Shown in pieces: positions 50,321-57,754 of a stretch of DNA of 64,000 bases (positions within the stretch are counted from its first letter, which is position 1; every line of letters starts with the position of its first letter). The translations under genes and the position numbers were made by a program. The notes beneath the pieces were generated by a model, which saw nothing but the letters and a program-made list of their open reading frames with translations, ran no database searches and was not told the DNA's origin. Origin of the DNA: Halobiforma lacisalsi AJ5 (lineage in GTDB: Archaea; Halobacteriota; Halobacteria; Halobacteriales; Natrialbaceae); contig NZ_CP019285.1 in assembly GCF_000226975.2 (NCBI RefSeq), forward strand, positions 1,798,001-1,862,000, given 5' to 3'.

Positions 50321-50490
50321 TTGGCCAGTAGCTTTACCACCGGATGGTTCCAACCAACAACCGGCAGGGAGATTGGGGGTTCAGTCAGCGCGACCGATCC
50401 GTCCGACACGTGACGTGACCACCCCTGCCCACACCCGTCACACGCCCACCACGGGTTCCTCGTCACCCTGTGACGACGTTCGAGATCGTT
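50321..50490 (+). repeat. intergenic element, copy A: TATA-like box plus conserved downstream region (candidate small RNA)
   Basis: Begins TTGGCCAGTAGCTTTACCAC (TATA-like) and continues through GGCAGGGAGATTGGGGGT (50363-50380), CCGTCCG and ACGTGAC to CCCTGCC. Copy B at 50601-50760 repeats these words in the same order at similar spacing. A 6-bp hairpin CGTCAC/GTGACG lies at 50461-50475. No open frame is conserved between the copies. Transcription start would fall near 50360, with the hairpin at 50497-50518 as its end. Confidence 0.45.
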
Positions 50491-50496
50491 CAACCG

Positions 50497-50518
50497 GCCG
50501 CCGGATTCGGCCGGCGGC
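50497..50518 (+). terminator. GC-rich hairpin followed by a pyrimidine tail
   Basis: GCCGCCGG-ATTCGG-CCGGCGGC, an 8-bp perfect stem with a six-base loop, then TTTCCTTCC. It sits about 130-140 bases past the predicted start of element A and fits an intrinsic terminator. Confidence 0.55.
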
Positions 50519-50600
50519 TTTCCTTCCGAACACGCGACGGTACTCGAGCGTACGGTTCAGCCGCGATTCACCGTCGACAGTCGTCGCGAACGGCCTCAGA

Positions 50601-50760
50601 TGGCCAATAAACTTACTACAACGGCAGAGCAATTGCCGAACAGGCAGGGATTGGGGGTATCACTCGTTTCGCGATTGATGCCGTCCGCTACGTGACTCCC
50701 TGCCATCACGTGCCCGTCCACCACCACACTTCCCGATCACCCACTCCATTACGGGCACCC
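50601..50760 (+). repeat. intergenic element, copy B (candidate small RNA)
   Basis: TGGCCAATAAACTTACTACA (TATA-like, 50601-50620), then GGCAGGGATTGGGGGT (50643-50658), CCGTCCG, ACGTGAC, CCCTGCC and CACCAC in the same order as copy A. Copy B lacks the strong terminator hairpin of copy A. The spacing from the TATA-like box to GGCAGGGA is about 35-40 bases in both, which would put transcription start close to that motif. Coding potential is poor on both strands. Confidence 0.45.
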
Positions 50761-50912
50761 CTTTCCTGAGTCGACTCGAGCAACGGCGAATACCGGGTCC
50801 TCGAGCGTGTACGAGCGACTCGAGATCACCGACAGCGGAGAGCACTCCTCGACGAAACACTCGACGCGGGTGAACTCGAGGCTATCGCGAACGTCGAGGA
50901 ATGAGATCGTGG

Positions 50913-51179
50913 TCACCGAAGCTCGCCTTTGACCAGTTCGACGGCTTCCGACACCCAGCCGGGCATCTGACGGGCAGGCGGGTCACGATCGACACACCGA
51001 CCGTTCTCGTCGAACTCGAGGATCCACTCGTCTTCGCCGTGCTCGAGCGTGACCGTTCGGCCGCCGTCCTTCTCGTACGCGAGTTCCAGACTCGCTCGGG
51101 CTGGCTCCCCCGGGGGAACGTCCATCTCGAGGTCGCTCTCGAGGTCGATGTCGATTCGGCGGTGGTTGGATGTCGACAT
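50913..51179 (-). CDS. small haloarchaeal protein, possibly amphi-Trp-like
   Basis: 88 residues from ATG 51179 (MSTSNHRRIDIDLESDLEMD). Alternating beta-strand pattern (ASLELAYEKDGGRTVTLEHGEDEWILEFDENGR) and a C-terminal helix MPGWVSEAVELVKGEL. I see no catalytic motif. A TATA-like TGTTTAAGC lies at about 51207-51215, roughly 30-35 bases before the ATG, a good leaderless or short-leader promoter. The frame extends upstream to 51248, but that part is promoter DNA. It is one of few intact genes in this region. Confidence 0.62.
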   Translation of the reverse strand: MSTSNHRRIDIDLESDLEMDVPPGEPARASLELAYEKDGGRTVTLEHGEDEWILEFDENGRCVDRDPPARQMPGWVSEAVELVKGELR

Positions 51180-51397
51180 GACAACTGGAGAGTGGAACGG
51201 AAGTAGCTTAAACACCCCTTGCAACTCCGAATAGTCAAGAGAGGCCAACCGTCGCGGGGACGAGTGACGAACGGTGACTCTCTCGGCTTGCTCCTCGAGC
51301 AGGACTACGTTGCCCCGGTCATCGGAAGGCCACCAAGCGGGCCCTGTGGTTATCTCCCTCGGCTATGGGTTCGATCGGCTATTCGCGGTCGGAGTCA

Positions 51398-51516
51398 CTA
51401 CCCGTCCGCAACGATGATATCGTCAGCGTAATCGAAGCCCGTCTCTTCGCTTTCTTTCTCCCGCTCGAGTTGCTGGATCGCTTGCTTGACGTCTTCGTGG
51501 GTCGCTTCTTCCATCC
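51398..51516 (-). pseudogene. frameshifted small ORF (about 38 residues)
   Basis: From ATG 51516 the frame reads MEEATHEDVKQA and then shifts. Two bases further the next frame continues IQQLEREKESEETGFDYADD to IIVADG and a stop at 51398-51400. Removing one GC from the short GCGC run near 51480 gives an acidic 38-residue helix-rich product of typical haloarchaeal composition. GAGG and a TTTTAC-type box lie upstream. It may be a recently broken minigene or a coincidence; the family is not recognised. Confidence 0.4.
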
Positions 51517-52090
51517 TCTACCCTCTCTTGGGTGGACTATCCGTCGCAGCGAACGTAAAACACTATCAGCGTATTCAGGTTCAGAAGTTCCTTGCTACCA
51601 TTGGCAACATCTCTTTCGCAGACTCACTCCCGATGGCCTGACCATTGTCCACCGTCCGCGTCACTCCAGCAGTGAGCAGTGTTCCGTTCCCCGAACTGTT
51701 TGTGTTCGACGCCCCATCACGCCGACCATCCCCTGCGAATGGAAGATTGCGACGACGCGAGGTGATCTCACCGCCAGCACTGGCGGTCGTGCAGTCGAAA
51801 CACAGCTGCGCGTGTGGCTGTTCGGAGTCGGGTGCCTGTTGTACTCTATGCGCGCGATGTCGTTCGAATGAAACGTCCGCTCGCAAAACGTCGTATCCCG
51901 AAAACCTGACTCGAGTGAGACCTGTAGCCATCGCCGCCGACCAGGGCGTCCCACATCCAGCCGCGACACCCGTCGTCCATTGCGAAATAGGTTCGTGATG
52001 ACTCTTAGCAGTATTCGAGGATTGTGGAAACCCACAGCAAGCGACGGGGTCCCTGCTCTTGAGCTGTGGGATTGAAAGGAATGTGATCGA
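51517..52090. other. 574-bp region beside tRNA-Thr, remnants only
   Basis: No intact gene. A minus-strand frame of 116 codons (51581-51931) ends in residues of ordinary look (GNGTLLTAGVTRTVDNGQAI), but its first half is poorly coding. Together with the broken minigene at 51398-51516 this looks like decayed sequence. It could be the remains of a mobile element next to a tRNA gene, but I found no recognisable integrase or transposase. Confidence 0.4.
52031..52070. repeat. inverted repeat CCCACAGC/GCTGTGGG
   Basis: 8-bp perfect arms at 52031-52038 and 52063-52070 around a 24-base spacer that itself contains CCCTGCTCTTGAG. About 20 bases from the 3' end of the tRNA gene. It could be an element end (IS200/IS605-type ends often form hairpins) or a tRNA 3' structure. 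Confidence 0.4.
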
Positions 52091-52164
52091 AGCCGGTGGA
52101 GGGATTTGAACCCTCGACCTAATCCTTACGAAGGATTCGCTCTGCCAGTCTGAGCTACACCGGC
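52091..52164 (-). tRNA. tRNA-Thr (anticodon CGU)
   Basis: 74-base cloverleaf without encoded CCA. The acceptor stem is GCCGGTG/CACCGGC with discriminator U, the D-stem GCTC/GAGC, and the anticodon stem AATCC/GGATT around the loop TTCGTAA, which gives CGU, reading ACG (Thr). A five-base variable loop is followed by T-stem GAGGG/CCCTC with loop TTCAAAT. All stems pair fully. No intron. The discriminator U fits archaeal tRNA-Thr. Confidence 0.96.
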
Positions 52165-52247
52165 GCGTGCACTCATTCGTAGGACCGATACGGGCAATAA
52201 GGGTTGCGAATCGAATCCGTCGTGGGACGTCGTTACGTGGGCGGCGA

Positions 52248-53240
52248 CTACCGCTCGAGTCGCACGTCCAGACAGACGTTCAGTTCGTGTGGCGCGTACG
52301 AACGGACCGTATGCCGGGTTTCGACGGTCACGTCGTACTCCGGCCCGGCGGCCTCGCGGATCGCTCGCTCGCCCGGGCCGAAGGGGTCGTCCTCGTGCTG
52401 GATGTCGTAGTAGTGGAGGACGCACTCGTCGCCCGCGAGCCGGACTGCCGACTCAAGGAACTCGTCGGCGCTGTGGGGGAGGTTCATGACGATCCGGTCG
52501 GCCCAGTCCGCGTACTCGTACTCCCCGTCGGCGGCCACCTCGCGGACGTCGCCGTTGATCGCGGTCACGCGGTCCGCGACCCCGTTGCGCCGCGCGTTCT
52601 CCTCTAAGTACTCGATCGCGTCGGGGTTGACGTCGACGCCGACGACCTCCGCGCCGCGTTTCGCGAACGGCACGACGAAGGGGCCGACGCCGGCGAACAT
52701 GTCGAACGCGTGCTCGCCCGCGACGACTTGCTCGACGACGCGGTGCCGTTCCGTCGCCAGCCGCGGCGAGAAGTAGACCTCCGCGAGGTCGAGGACGAAC
52801 TCGCAACCGTACTCGCGGTGGACGACTTCGGTGTCCTCGCCGGCCAGCAGCTCCCAGTCCCGGACGCGGGTCTCGCCTTTGACCTTCGAGGCCTTGTTCA
52901 CCACCGTCTCGACCGGCAGGTCGGACTCGAGGACGGCGTCCGCGATCACCTCGGCGCGGTCGGGGTCGTCCTCGTCCAGCAGGACGGCTTTCCCCAGACG
53001 CTCGTAGGATGGATCGAACTCGAGGAGGTCGGCGGGCATGACCTGATCGTCACGTTCCTCGACCGGACGGGCAACGATCTCGAGGTCGTCGTCGACCGCT
53101 TCCGGATCGGTGACCGGAATGTACAGCGAGACGTCCTCGACATCGATCTCGTAGTCGTCGTCGATCAGGTCCTCCTCGGCGAGCCGGTGACGCGTCTCCT
53201 CGCCCTCCTTGCGGGGCACGCGGACGCACGGGACTTCCAT
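52248..53240 (-). CDS. trm5: tRNA (guanine37-N1)-methyltransferase Trm5
   Basis: 330 residues from ATG 53240 (MEVPCVRVPRKEGE). The N-terminal D1-like domain (about 1-60) binds tRNA in characterised Trm5 proteins. FSPRLATERHRVVEQVVAGEHAFDMFAGVGPFVVPFAKRG is the SAM-binding motif I region and VVGVDVNPDAIEYLEENAR the acidic motif. IVMNLPHSADEFLESAV is the NLPxxxxxFL catalytic motif of Trm5. It methylates N1 of G37 in tRNAs. It sits next to tRNA-Thr, which may be chance. Confidence 0.9.
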   Translation of the reverse strand: MEVPCVRVPRKEGEETRHRLAEEDLIDDDYEIDVEDVSLYIPVTDPEAVDDDLEIVARPVEERDDQVMPADLLEFDPSYERLGKAVLLDEDDPDRAEVIADAVLESDLPVETVVNKASKVKGETRVRDWELLAGEDTEVVHREYGCEFVLDLAEVYFSPRLATERHRVVEQVVAGEHAFDMFAGVGPFVVPFAKRGAEVVGVDVNPDAIEYLEENARRNGVADRVTAINGDVREVAADGEYEYADWADRIVMNLPHSADEFLESAVRLAGDECVLHYYDIQHEDDPFGPGERAIREAAGPEYDVTVETRHTVRSYAPHELNVCLDVRLER

Positions 53241-53377
53241 ACCCGTAGTCGCCGGCGGGACGCCGTAACGGTGACGTTTCGGCCGATTCCCTTCGTCGGG
53301 TTCGCTACACACCGCGGTCCCGACCCGAGAGAACCCCTCGGCGGAACGTTTTCTTGCCTCGAGCGGAAGCTACCGCT

Positions 53378-53809
53378 ATGGGCGCTCGGATGCGACTCAC
53401 GTCGGTGGAGACGGTCCACGAGGAGGGGTCGTGGCTGTTCACGGCGCGCGATCGGAACGGCGAAGACGAGGAGGTCATTCTGGTCCCCTGCGAGGACGGC
53501 GTGGCGGCCTGGATTAACCGCTGTACCCACGAGGCACAGCCGTTCGACATCGGGCGGGGCGCGCCGATCCGGAACGGCGAACTCATCTGTCCCCGCCACG
53601 GCTCGATGTTCGATACCTGTTCGGGCGACTGCGACAACGGCCCTGCAGCGGACACGACGCTGCCCTCCGTCGACGTCGAGGTCGAGGACGGGACGGTCTA
53701 CCTGACCGACGACGACTTCGATTACCTCCGCGAGGGCGGGGGCGGGACCGACGAGGACGGCGAAGACGGGAACGACGGGCCGGACTCGACCTCCCACATC
53801 TCGTTTTGA
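53378..53809 (+). CDS. Rieske-type [2Fe-2S] ferredoxin-like protein
   Basis: 143 residues from ATG 53378 (MGARMRLTSVETVHEEG). Cluster ligands are NRCTHEAQPFDIG (C-x-H) and LICPRHGSMFDTCSGDC (C-x2-H), the standard Rieske pair. Free-standing soluble form as in ring-hydroxylase ferredoxins or NirD-like proteins. The partner oxygenase or reductase is not adjacent. C-terminal 30 residues are Gly/Asp-rich. M5 is an alternative start. Confidence 0.9.
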   Translation: MGARMRLTSVETVHEEGSWLFTARDRNGEDEEVILVPCEDGVAAWINRCTHEAQPFDIGRGAPIRNGELICPRHGSMFDTCSGDCDNGPAADTTLPSVDVEVEDGTVYLTDDDFDYLREGGGGTDEDGEDGNDGPDSTSHISF

Positions 53810-53866
53810 CCGGCCGGCGACGGACCGAATCCGTCACCTGAAGTACCGCGGCCCCCAGTCACCGGT

Positions 53867-54655
53867 ATGCTCACGTTCATCGGCCTCGGCCTCTACGACG
53901 AGCGATCGATCACCGTCGAGGGCCGGGAGGCGCTGCGAAACGCAGACCGCGTCTACGCCGAGTTCTACACCAGCGAGCTGATCGGCACGACGATCGAGGA
54001 CCTCGAGGCCCACCACGGCGTCGAAATCGAGGTCCGGGACCGCGCGGGCGTCGAGCAGGAGCCCGACGACATGCTCGAGGCGGCCGCGAGCGAGGACGTC
54101 GCCTTCCTCACGGCGGGCGATACGATGATCTCGACGACGCACGTCGATCTTCGCCTGCGGGCCCGCGACCGCGGGATCGAGACCCGCGTCATTCACGGGA
54201 TCACCGCCCAGACGGCCGCCAGTTCGCTCACGGGGTTACAGAACTACCGGTTCGGCAAGGCGACGACGCTCCCCTTCCCGTACGCCCACGGGGCCGACGG
54301 CCTCCCCGGGAGCGTCACGGACACGCTCGAGGCGAACCGCGAGGACGGCCTCCATACGGTGGTCTACCTCGATATCAAGGTCGGCCACGAACTCACCGAG
54401 GACGACGAGTACATGACTGCCGACGTCGGCGCGGACCTGCTCGCCGAGGAGTACCCCGACATGGTCGGCGTCGTCGTCGCCCGCGCGGGCAGCCCCGATC
54501 CGCTCGTCGAGGCCGGCACGATGACCGAACTCGCCGATCGGGAGTTCGGCGACCCGCTGCATCTGCTCGTCGTTCCCGGCGACTGCCACCCGCTCGAGGC
54601 CGACGCGCTGGTCGAACTCGCCGGCGCGGACCGCGAGGACCTCGAGATCGTCTGA
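53867..54655 (+). CDS. dph5: diphthine synthase Dph5
   Basis: 262-residue SAM-dependent methyltransferase of the tetrapyrrole-methylase fold, acting on the modified histidine of EF-2 in diphthamide synthesis. Signature stretches: MLTFIGLGLYDERSITVEG at the start, VAFLTAGDTMISTTHVDLRLRA, IHGITAQTAASSLTGLQNYRFG and VVYLDIKVGHELTEDDEYMT. This confirms the archaeal/eukaryal translation setup. Complete by length. It shares strand with the Rieske gene (57 bases apart), but no functional link is evident. Confidence 0.94.
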   Translation: MLTFIGLGLYDERSITVEGREALRNADRVYAEFYTSELIGTTIEDLEAHHGVEIEVRDRAGVEQEPDDMLEAAASEDVAFLTAGDTMISTTHVDLRLRARDRGIETRVIHGITAQTAASSLTGLQNYRFGKATTLPFPYAHGADGLPGSVTDTLEANREDGLHTVVYLDIKVGHELTEDDEYMTADVGADLLAEEYPDMVGVVVARAGSPDPLVEAGTMTELADREFGDPLHLLVVPGDCHPLEADALVELAGADREDLEIV

Positions 54656-54683
54656 GGACGACGGTATCGAGATTCCGTGTGGT

Positions 54684-55703
54684 CTAGAGGACGTGAACGC
54701 GTTCGCCCTCGAGGTCCAGTCGGATCGAATCGCCGACCCCGACGCCGTCGATGCCGCGGTCGAGACCGACCGTAACGAGTTCGCCGTTCGGAAGTTCCGC
54801 CCTGACCCGGACGTCTTCGCCGAGGTAGAAGCGATCACGGACGGTCGCCTCGATCGAGCCGTCGGCCGTGAGGGTGAAATCTTCCGGGCGGATTATCGCC
54901 GTTCCCTCGCTTACGTCGGACTGGCCGTTACAGTCGACCGTCGCGAACCCGAAATCGATGCGACCTCCTTCAACGGACACGGATAGCGCGTTCGAGGTAC
55001 CGACGAAGTCGGCGACGAACCGGTTGGCCGGCTGTTCGTAGATCTCGGTCGGTGTGCCGATCTGTTCGACCGTTCCGTCGTTTAACACGGCGAGCCGATC
55101 GCACATGACCATCGCCTCTTCCTGGTCGTGGGTCACGTACAGGGCAGTGACGCCTACTTCCTCGAGCAGCGAGCCGATCTCCTGCTGGAGCCGTTCCTTG
55201 AGTTTTGCGTCGAGCCCCGTCATCGGTTCGTCCAGCAGCAGAATGCGGGGTTCGATGGCGAGAGCGCGTGCAAGACCGACCCGTTGTTGCTGTCCCCCCG
55301 AGAGGTGCCGTGGGTTTTTGTCCGCGTGATCCGCGATACCGACGAGATCGAGCAATTCGTGAGCACGTTCTCGCCTGCGTTTCCGTCCGACGCCTTGCAT
55401 CTTGAGCCCGAAGGTGACGTTCTCGAGGACAGTCTTGGTGTCGAACAGCGCGTAAGACTGGAAGACCAGCCCGACGTTCCGATTCTCGGGCGGGACGTGC
55501 GTGACGTTCTCTCCATCGAACAGGATACGGCCGTCGGTCGGCGTTTCGAAGCCCGCGACGGTACGGAGCGTGGTCGTCTTTCCACAGCCCGAGGGGCCGA
55601 TGATCCCGAGGATTTCGCCATCTTCGACGCTCAGGTCGATGCCGTCGACTGCCAGTTCCTCACCGTAGCGTTTCGTGATCGACTCGAGTGTGACGTCTGC
55701 CAT
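54684..55703 (-). CDS. ABC importer ATPase (PotA/FbpC type)
   Basis: 339 residues. Walker A is GPSGCGKTT, Q-loop VGLVFQSYALFD, signature HLSGGQQQRVGLARAL, Walker B ILLLDEPMTGLDA and the H-loop region YVTHDQEEA. A C-terminal TOBE regulatory domain (about 240-335: GTAIIRPEDFTLTAD...GDSIRLDLEGERVHVL). It serves the two permeases and the binding protein encoded upstream on the same strand, with a 153-base gap before it. The substrate class (iron, polyamine, thiamine or phosphonate) is not decided by sequence. Confidence 0.9.
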   Translation of the reverse strand: MADVTLESITKRYGEELAVDGIDLSVEDGEILGIIGPSGCGKTTTLRTVAGFETPTDGRILFDGENVTHVPPENRNVGLVFQSYALFDTKTVLENVTFGLKMQGVGRKRRRERAHELLDLVGIADHADKNPRHLSGGQQQRVGLARALAIEPRILLLDEPMTGLDAKLKERLQQEIGSLLEEVGVTALYVTHDQEEAMVMCDRLAVLNDGTVEQIGTPTEIYEQPANRFVADFVGTSNALSVSVEGGRIDFGFATVDCNGQSDVSEGTAIIRPEDFTLTADGSIEATVRDRFYLGEDVRVRAELPNGELVTVGLDRGIDGVGVGDSIRLDLEGERVHVL

Positions 55704-55856
55704 GGGTTGTCAGTTAGTCGCCAGTAGTCGGGAACGGCGTTCGCTCGTCCTCACCAGGGTTGTGACCTGACGAGGGGAGACTGTACTGTTGGTGGTTGTC
55801 AAAGTGAACCATACGGGGACCGTTCGAGGGTCGAAAGTGTGACGAGTCAAACCGAG

Positions 55857-56768
55857 TCATCGTTCGACCGTCGTAAAGCCGGCCTTGCCGAGCACCTGGA
55901 GGAGGACGATCACTGCCGAGACGATCAGGAAGTAGACCGAAACTGCCGCGGCACCCTGAAGCACCGGCGATCGGGTGATGTTTTCGAACAGGAACAGTGA
56001 GAACGGCTGTGGGCCCCGGGCGTGTACCATGTAGGTGAAGTTGAACTCCGCCGCAGCGAGCGTCCAGGTGATAATCGAGCCGGCGACGATGCCGTCTTTC
56101 GCGTTCGGGACGACCACCGTCGAGAACGTTCGCGGCCAGGACGCACCCAGCGAGCGGGCGCTTTCCTCGATCCGCTGGAGGTTCATCGACTGGAACGAAC
56201 TCTGAACGGTCAGCACCATGTACGGCGATTTCAATAGCGCGTAGCCGACGATGAGTCCAAACGCCGAACCGCCGTACTCCGGATACGTCCGAAGGAAGGC
56301 GACGGCGAGGACGATCCCGGGAACGATCGGCAGAATCGCAAGGGTGTTGATCCAGTCCTTCGCGTAGAAGTCGTAGCGAACGAGGGCATACGCGATCGGC
56401 ACGCCGACAACGACGTTGATTGCCATTCCAGCAGTGGCGAGCCCAGCACTGAAAACCAGGCCGCCGATGACTCCCTGCCGAACGCCGGCCCCGTCTGCGA
56501 GTCCGAGGACGGTCAGCCAGTTGTCGACGGTAACGAACCCCCGCGGCAGGACACCGGTCCACGACGTCGCGAACGACGCGACCACCGTCAGCACGATCGG
56601 GACCAGCAGGAACGCGAGTGTCGCGGCGAGCACCAGCGTGACGACTCGTGTTCCGATATGTGAGCTAACGTCGAGCCGGCGGATCCAGTTCCGTTCTCTT
56701 GCGGTGAACTGTTCCCCGCTCGAGGTCGAATCCGTCCGGCGATCGGTCGTATCGGTCTTCCGGGTCAT
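55857..56768 (-). CDS. ABC importer permease (second)
   Basis: 303 residues. Six membrane segments, e.g. VVTLVLAATLAFLLVPIVLTVVASF, with the EAA-like coupling motif ESARSLGASWPRTFSTVVVPNAKDGI contacting the ATPase. Its start overlaps the stop of the first permease by four bases. The N-terminal 40 residues are polar and Thr/Ser-rich. Pairs with the next gene as a heterodimeric transmembrane unit. Confidence 0.9.
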   Translation of the reverse strand: MTRKTDTTDRRTDSTSSGEQFTARERNWIRRLDVSSHIGTRVVTLVLAATLAFLLVPIVLTVVASFATSWTGVLPRGFVTVDNWLTVLGLADGAGVRQGVIGGLVFSAGLATAGMAINVVVGVPIAYALVRYDFYAKDWINTLAILPIVPGIVLAVAFLRTYPEYGGSAFGLIVGYALLKSPYMVLTVQSSFQSMNLQRIEESARSLGASWPRTFSTVVVPNAKDGIVAGSIITWTLAAAEFNFTYMVHARGPQPFSLFLFENITRSPVLQGAAAVSVYFLIVSAVIVLLQVLGKAGFTTVER

Positions 56769-57727
56769 ATTTTCAGGTTCTCGTTATCGATCAGTTTGAC
56801 CCCGACCAGCGTGAACGCGAAAATGAACGCGAAGTAGAGCAATCCTATCGCTGACGCGGTCGCCAGGTTGAACCCGAGGTCGTGAATCTCGAGATTGATC
56901 CGTAGCGTGGCGACGTTCAGTGCCGGCAGGACGAGTACCGTCCCGAAAACGGCAAGCGCCGTCCGGAACGTCAGAATCAGTGCAGCGACGATTCCCGGCC
57001 ACACCTGCGGCAGCGTTACGTGGTAAAACGTCACGAGAGAACTCGCACCGAGCGCTCGAGCGGCTTCCTCGGCGTCCTCGTTGATTTCGGCGAAGGTGCC
57101 TCGAAGCACCATCGTCGACCGCGGAATCAGCGAGAATGCGTAGCCCAGGAAGAGTCCCCCGACGCTCATCGCCGTCGCGAGGTCGATCGGGTCACCGCCG
57201 GTAAAGAAGGCAACGGCGTTCGTGAGCAGCCCCGTTCGGCCGAGCAGGACGACGATCATGAATCCGACGACGATCCCCGGCAGCGCGATCGGGAACGAGA
57301 TCAGTGCGACGAGCAGGCGCTCGAACGGCAGGGAATACTTCTCGAGTGCGTGTGAGATCGCCACCCCGATAGCGACACTGAAAATCGTCGCGGCGGCAGC
57401 GAACCAGAGGGTGTTCCAGGCAATCTCCCGGTAGACCGGGTCGGTCACGAGCACCTTCCAGGCAGCCAGACTGAATCCCTCGTTTCGGAACTGGCTCTCC
57501 GAGACGCTCATCCTGGCGAGCATCGCGAGCGGAGCGAACGCGCCGAACGTCGCCAACACGAAGTACGGCAGACACATAACGACGATGCGTCGCCGCTCCC
57601 GGTCGGCTTCAGTCCGTGGGAACAGCACTGCTCGCCCGCCGGCTGCCGACCGTCGAAGGCTCGCCCGAAGACGGGCCACTCTGTTTGGAGCGTGTGAATC
57701 GACAGTACCCTGCGGCATAGTTTTCAA
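56765..57727 (-). CDS. ABC importer permease (first)
   Basis: 320 residues. Six-helix binding-protein-dependent permease. The EAA motif is EEAARALGASSLVTFYHVTLPQVWPGI. Membrane segments include VMCLPYFVLATFGAFAPLAMLA and LVALISFPIALPGIVVGFMIVVLL. The N-terminal 45 residues are basic and cytosolic. It begins 27 bases past the binding-protein stop, in the order binding protein, permease, permease, ATPase. Confidence 0.9.
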   Translation of the reverse strand: MKTMPQGTVDSHAPNRVARLRASLRRSAAGGRAVLFPRTEADRERRRIVVMCLPYFVLATFGAFAPLAMLARMSVSESQFRNEGFSLAAWKVLVTDPVYREIAWNTLWFAAAATIFSVAIGVAISHALEKYSLPFERLLVALISFPIALPGIVVGFMIVVLLGRTGLLTNAVAFFTGGDPIDLATAMSVGGLFLGYAFSLIPRSTMVLRGTFAEINEDAEEAARALGASSLVTFYHVTLPQVWPGIVAALILTFRTALAVFGTVLVLPALNVATLRINLEIHDLGFNLATASAIGLLYFAFIFAFTLVGVKLIDNENLKI

Positions 57728-57754
57728 TGACGATTGAGAGCGTGAGTCATCGGG

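Noticed and set aside
51581-51931. 116-codon minus-strand frame near tRNA-Thr as a transposase remnant
   Set aside because: I could not match it to any transposase or TnpB motif; mentioned only as undecided remnant sequence.
52058-52078. TGTGGGATTGAAAG resembling the end of haloarchaeal CRISPR repeats
   Set aside because: It occurs once; there are no regularly spaced repeats or spacers and no cas genes in the window.
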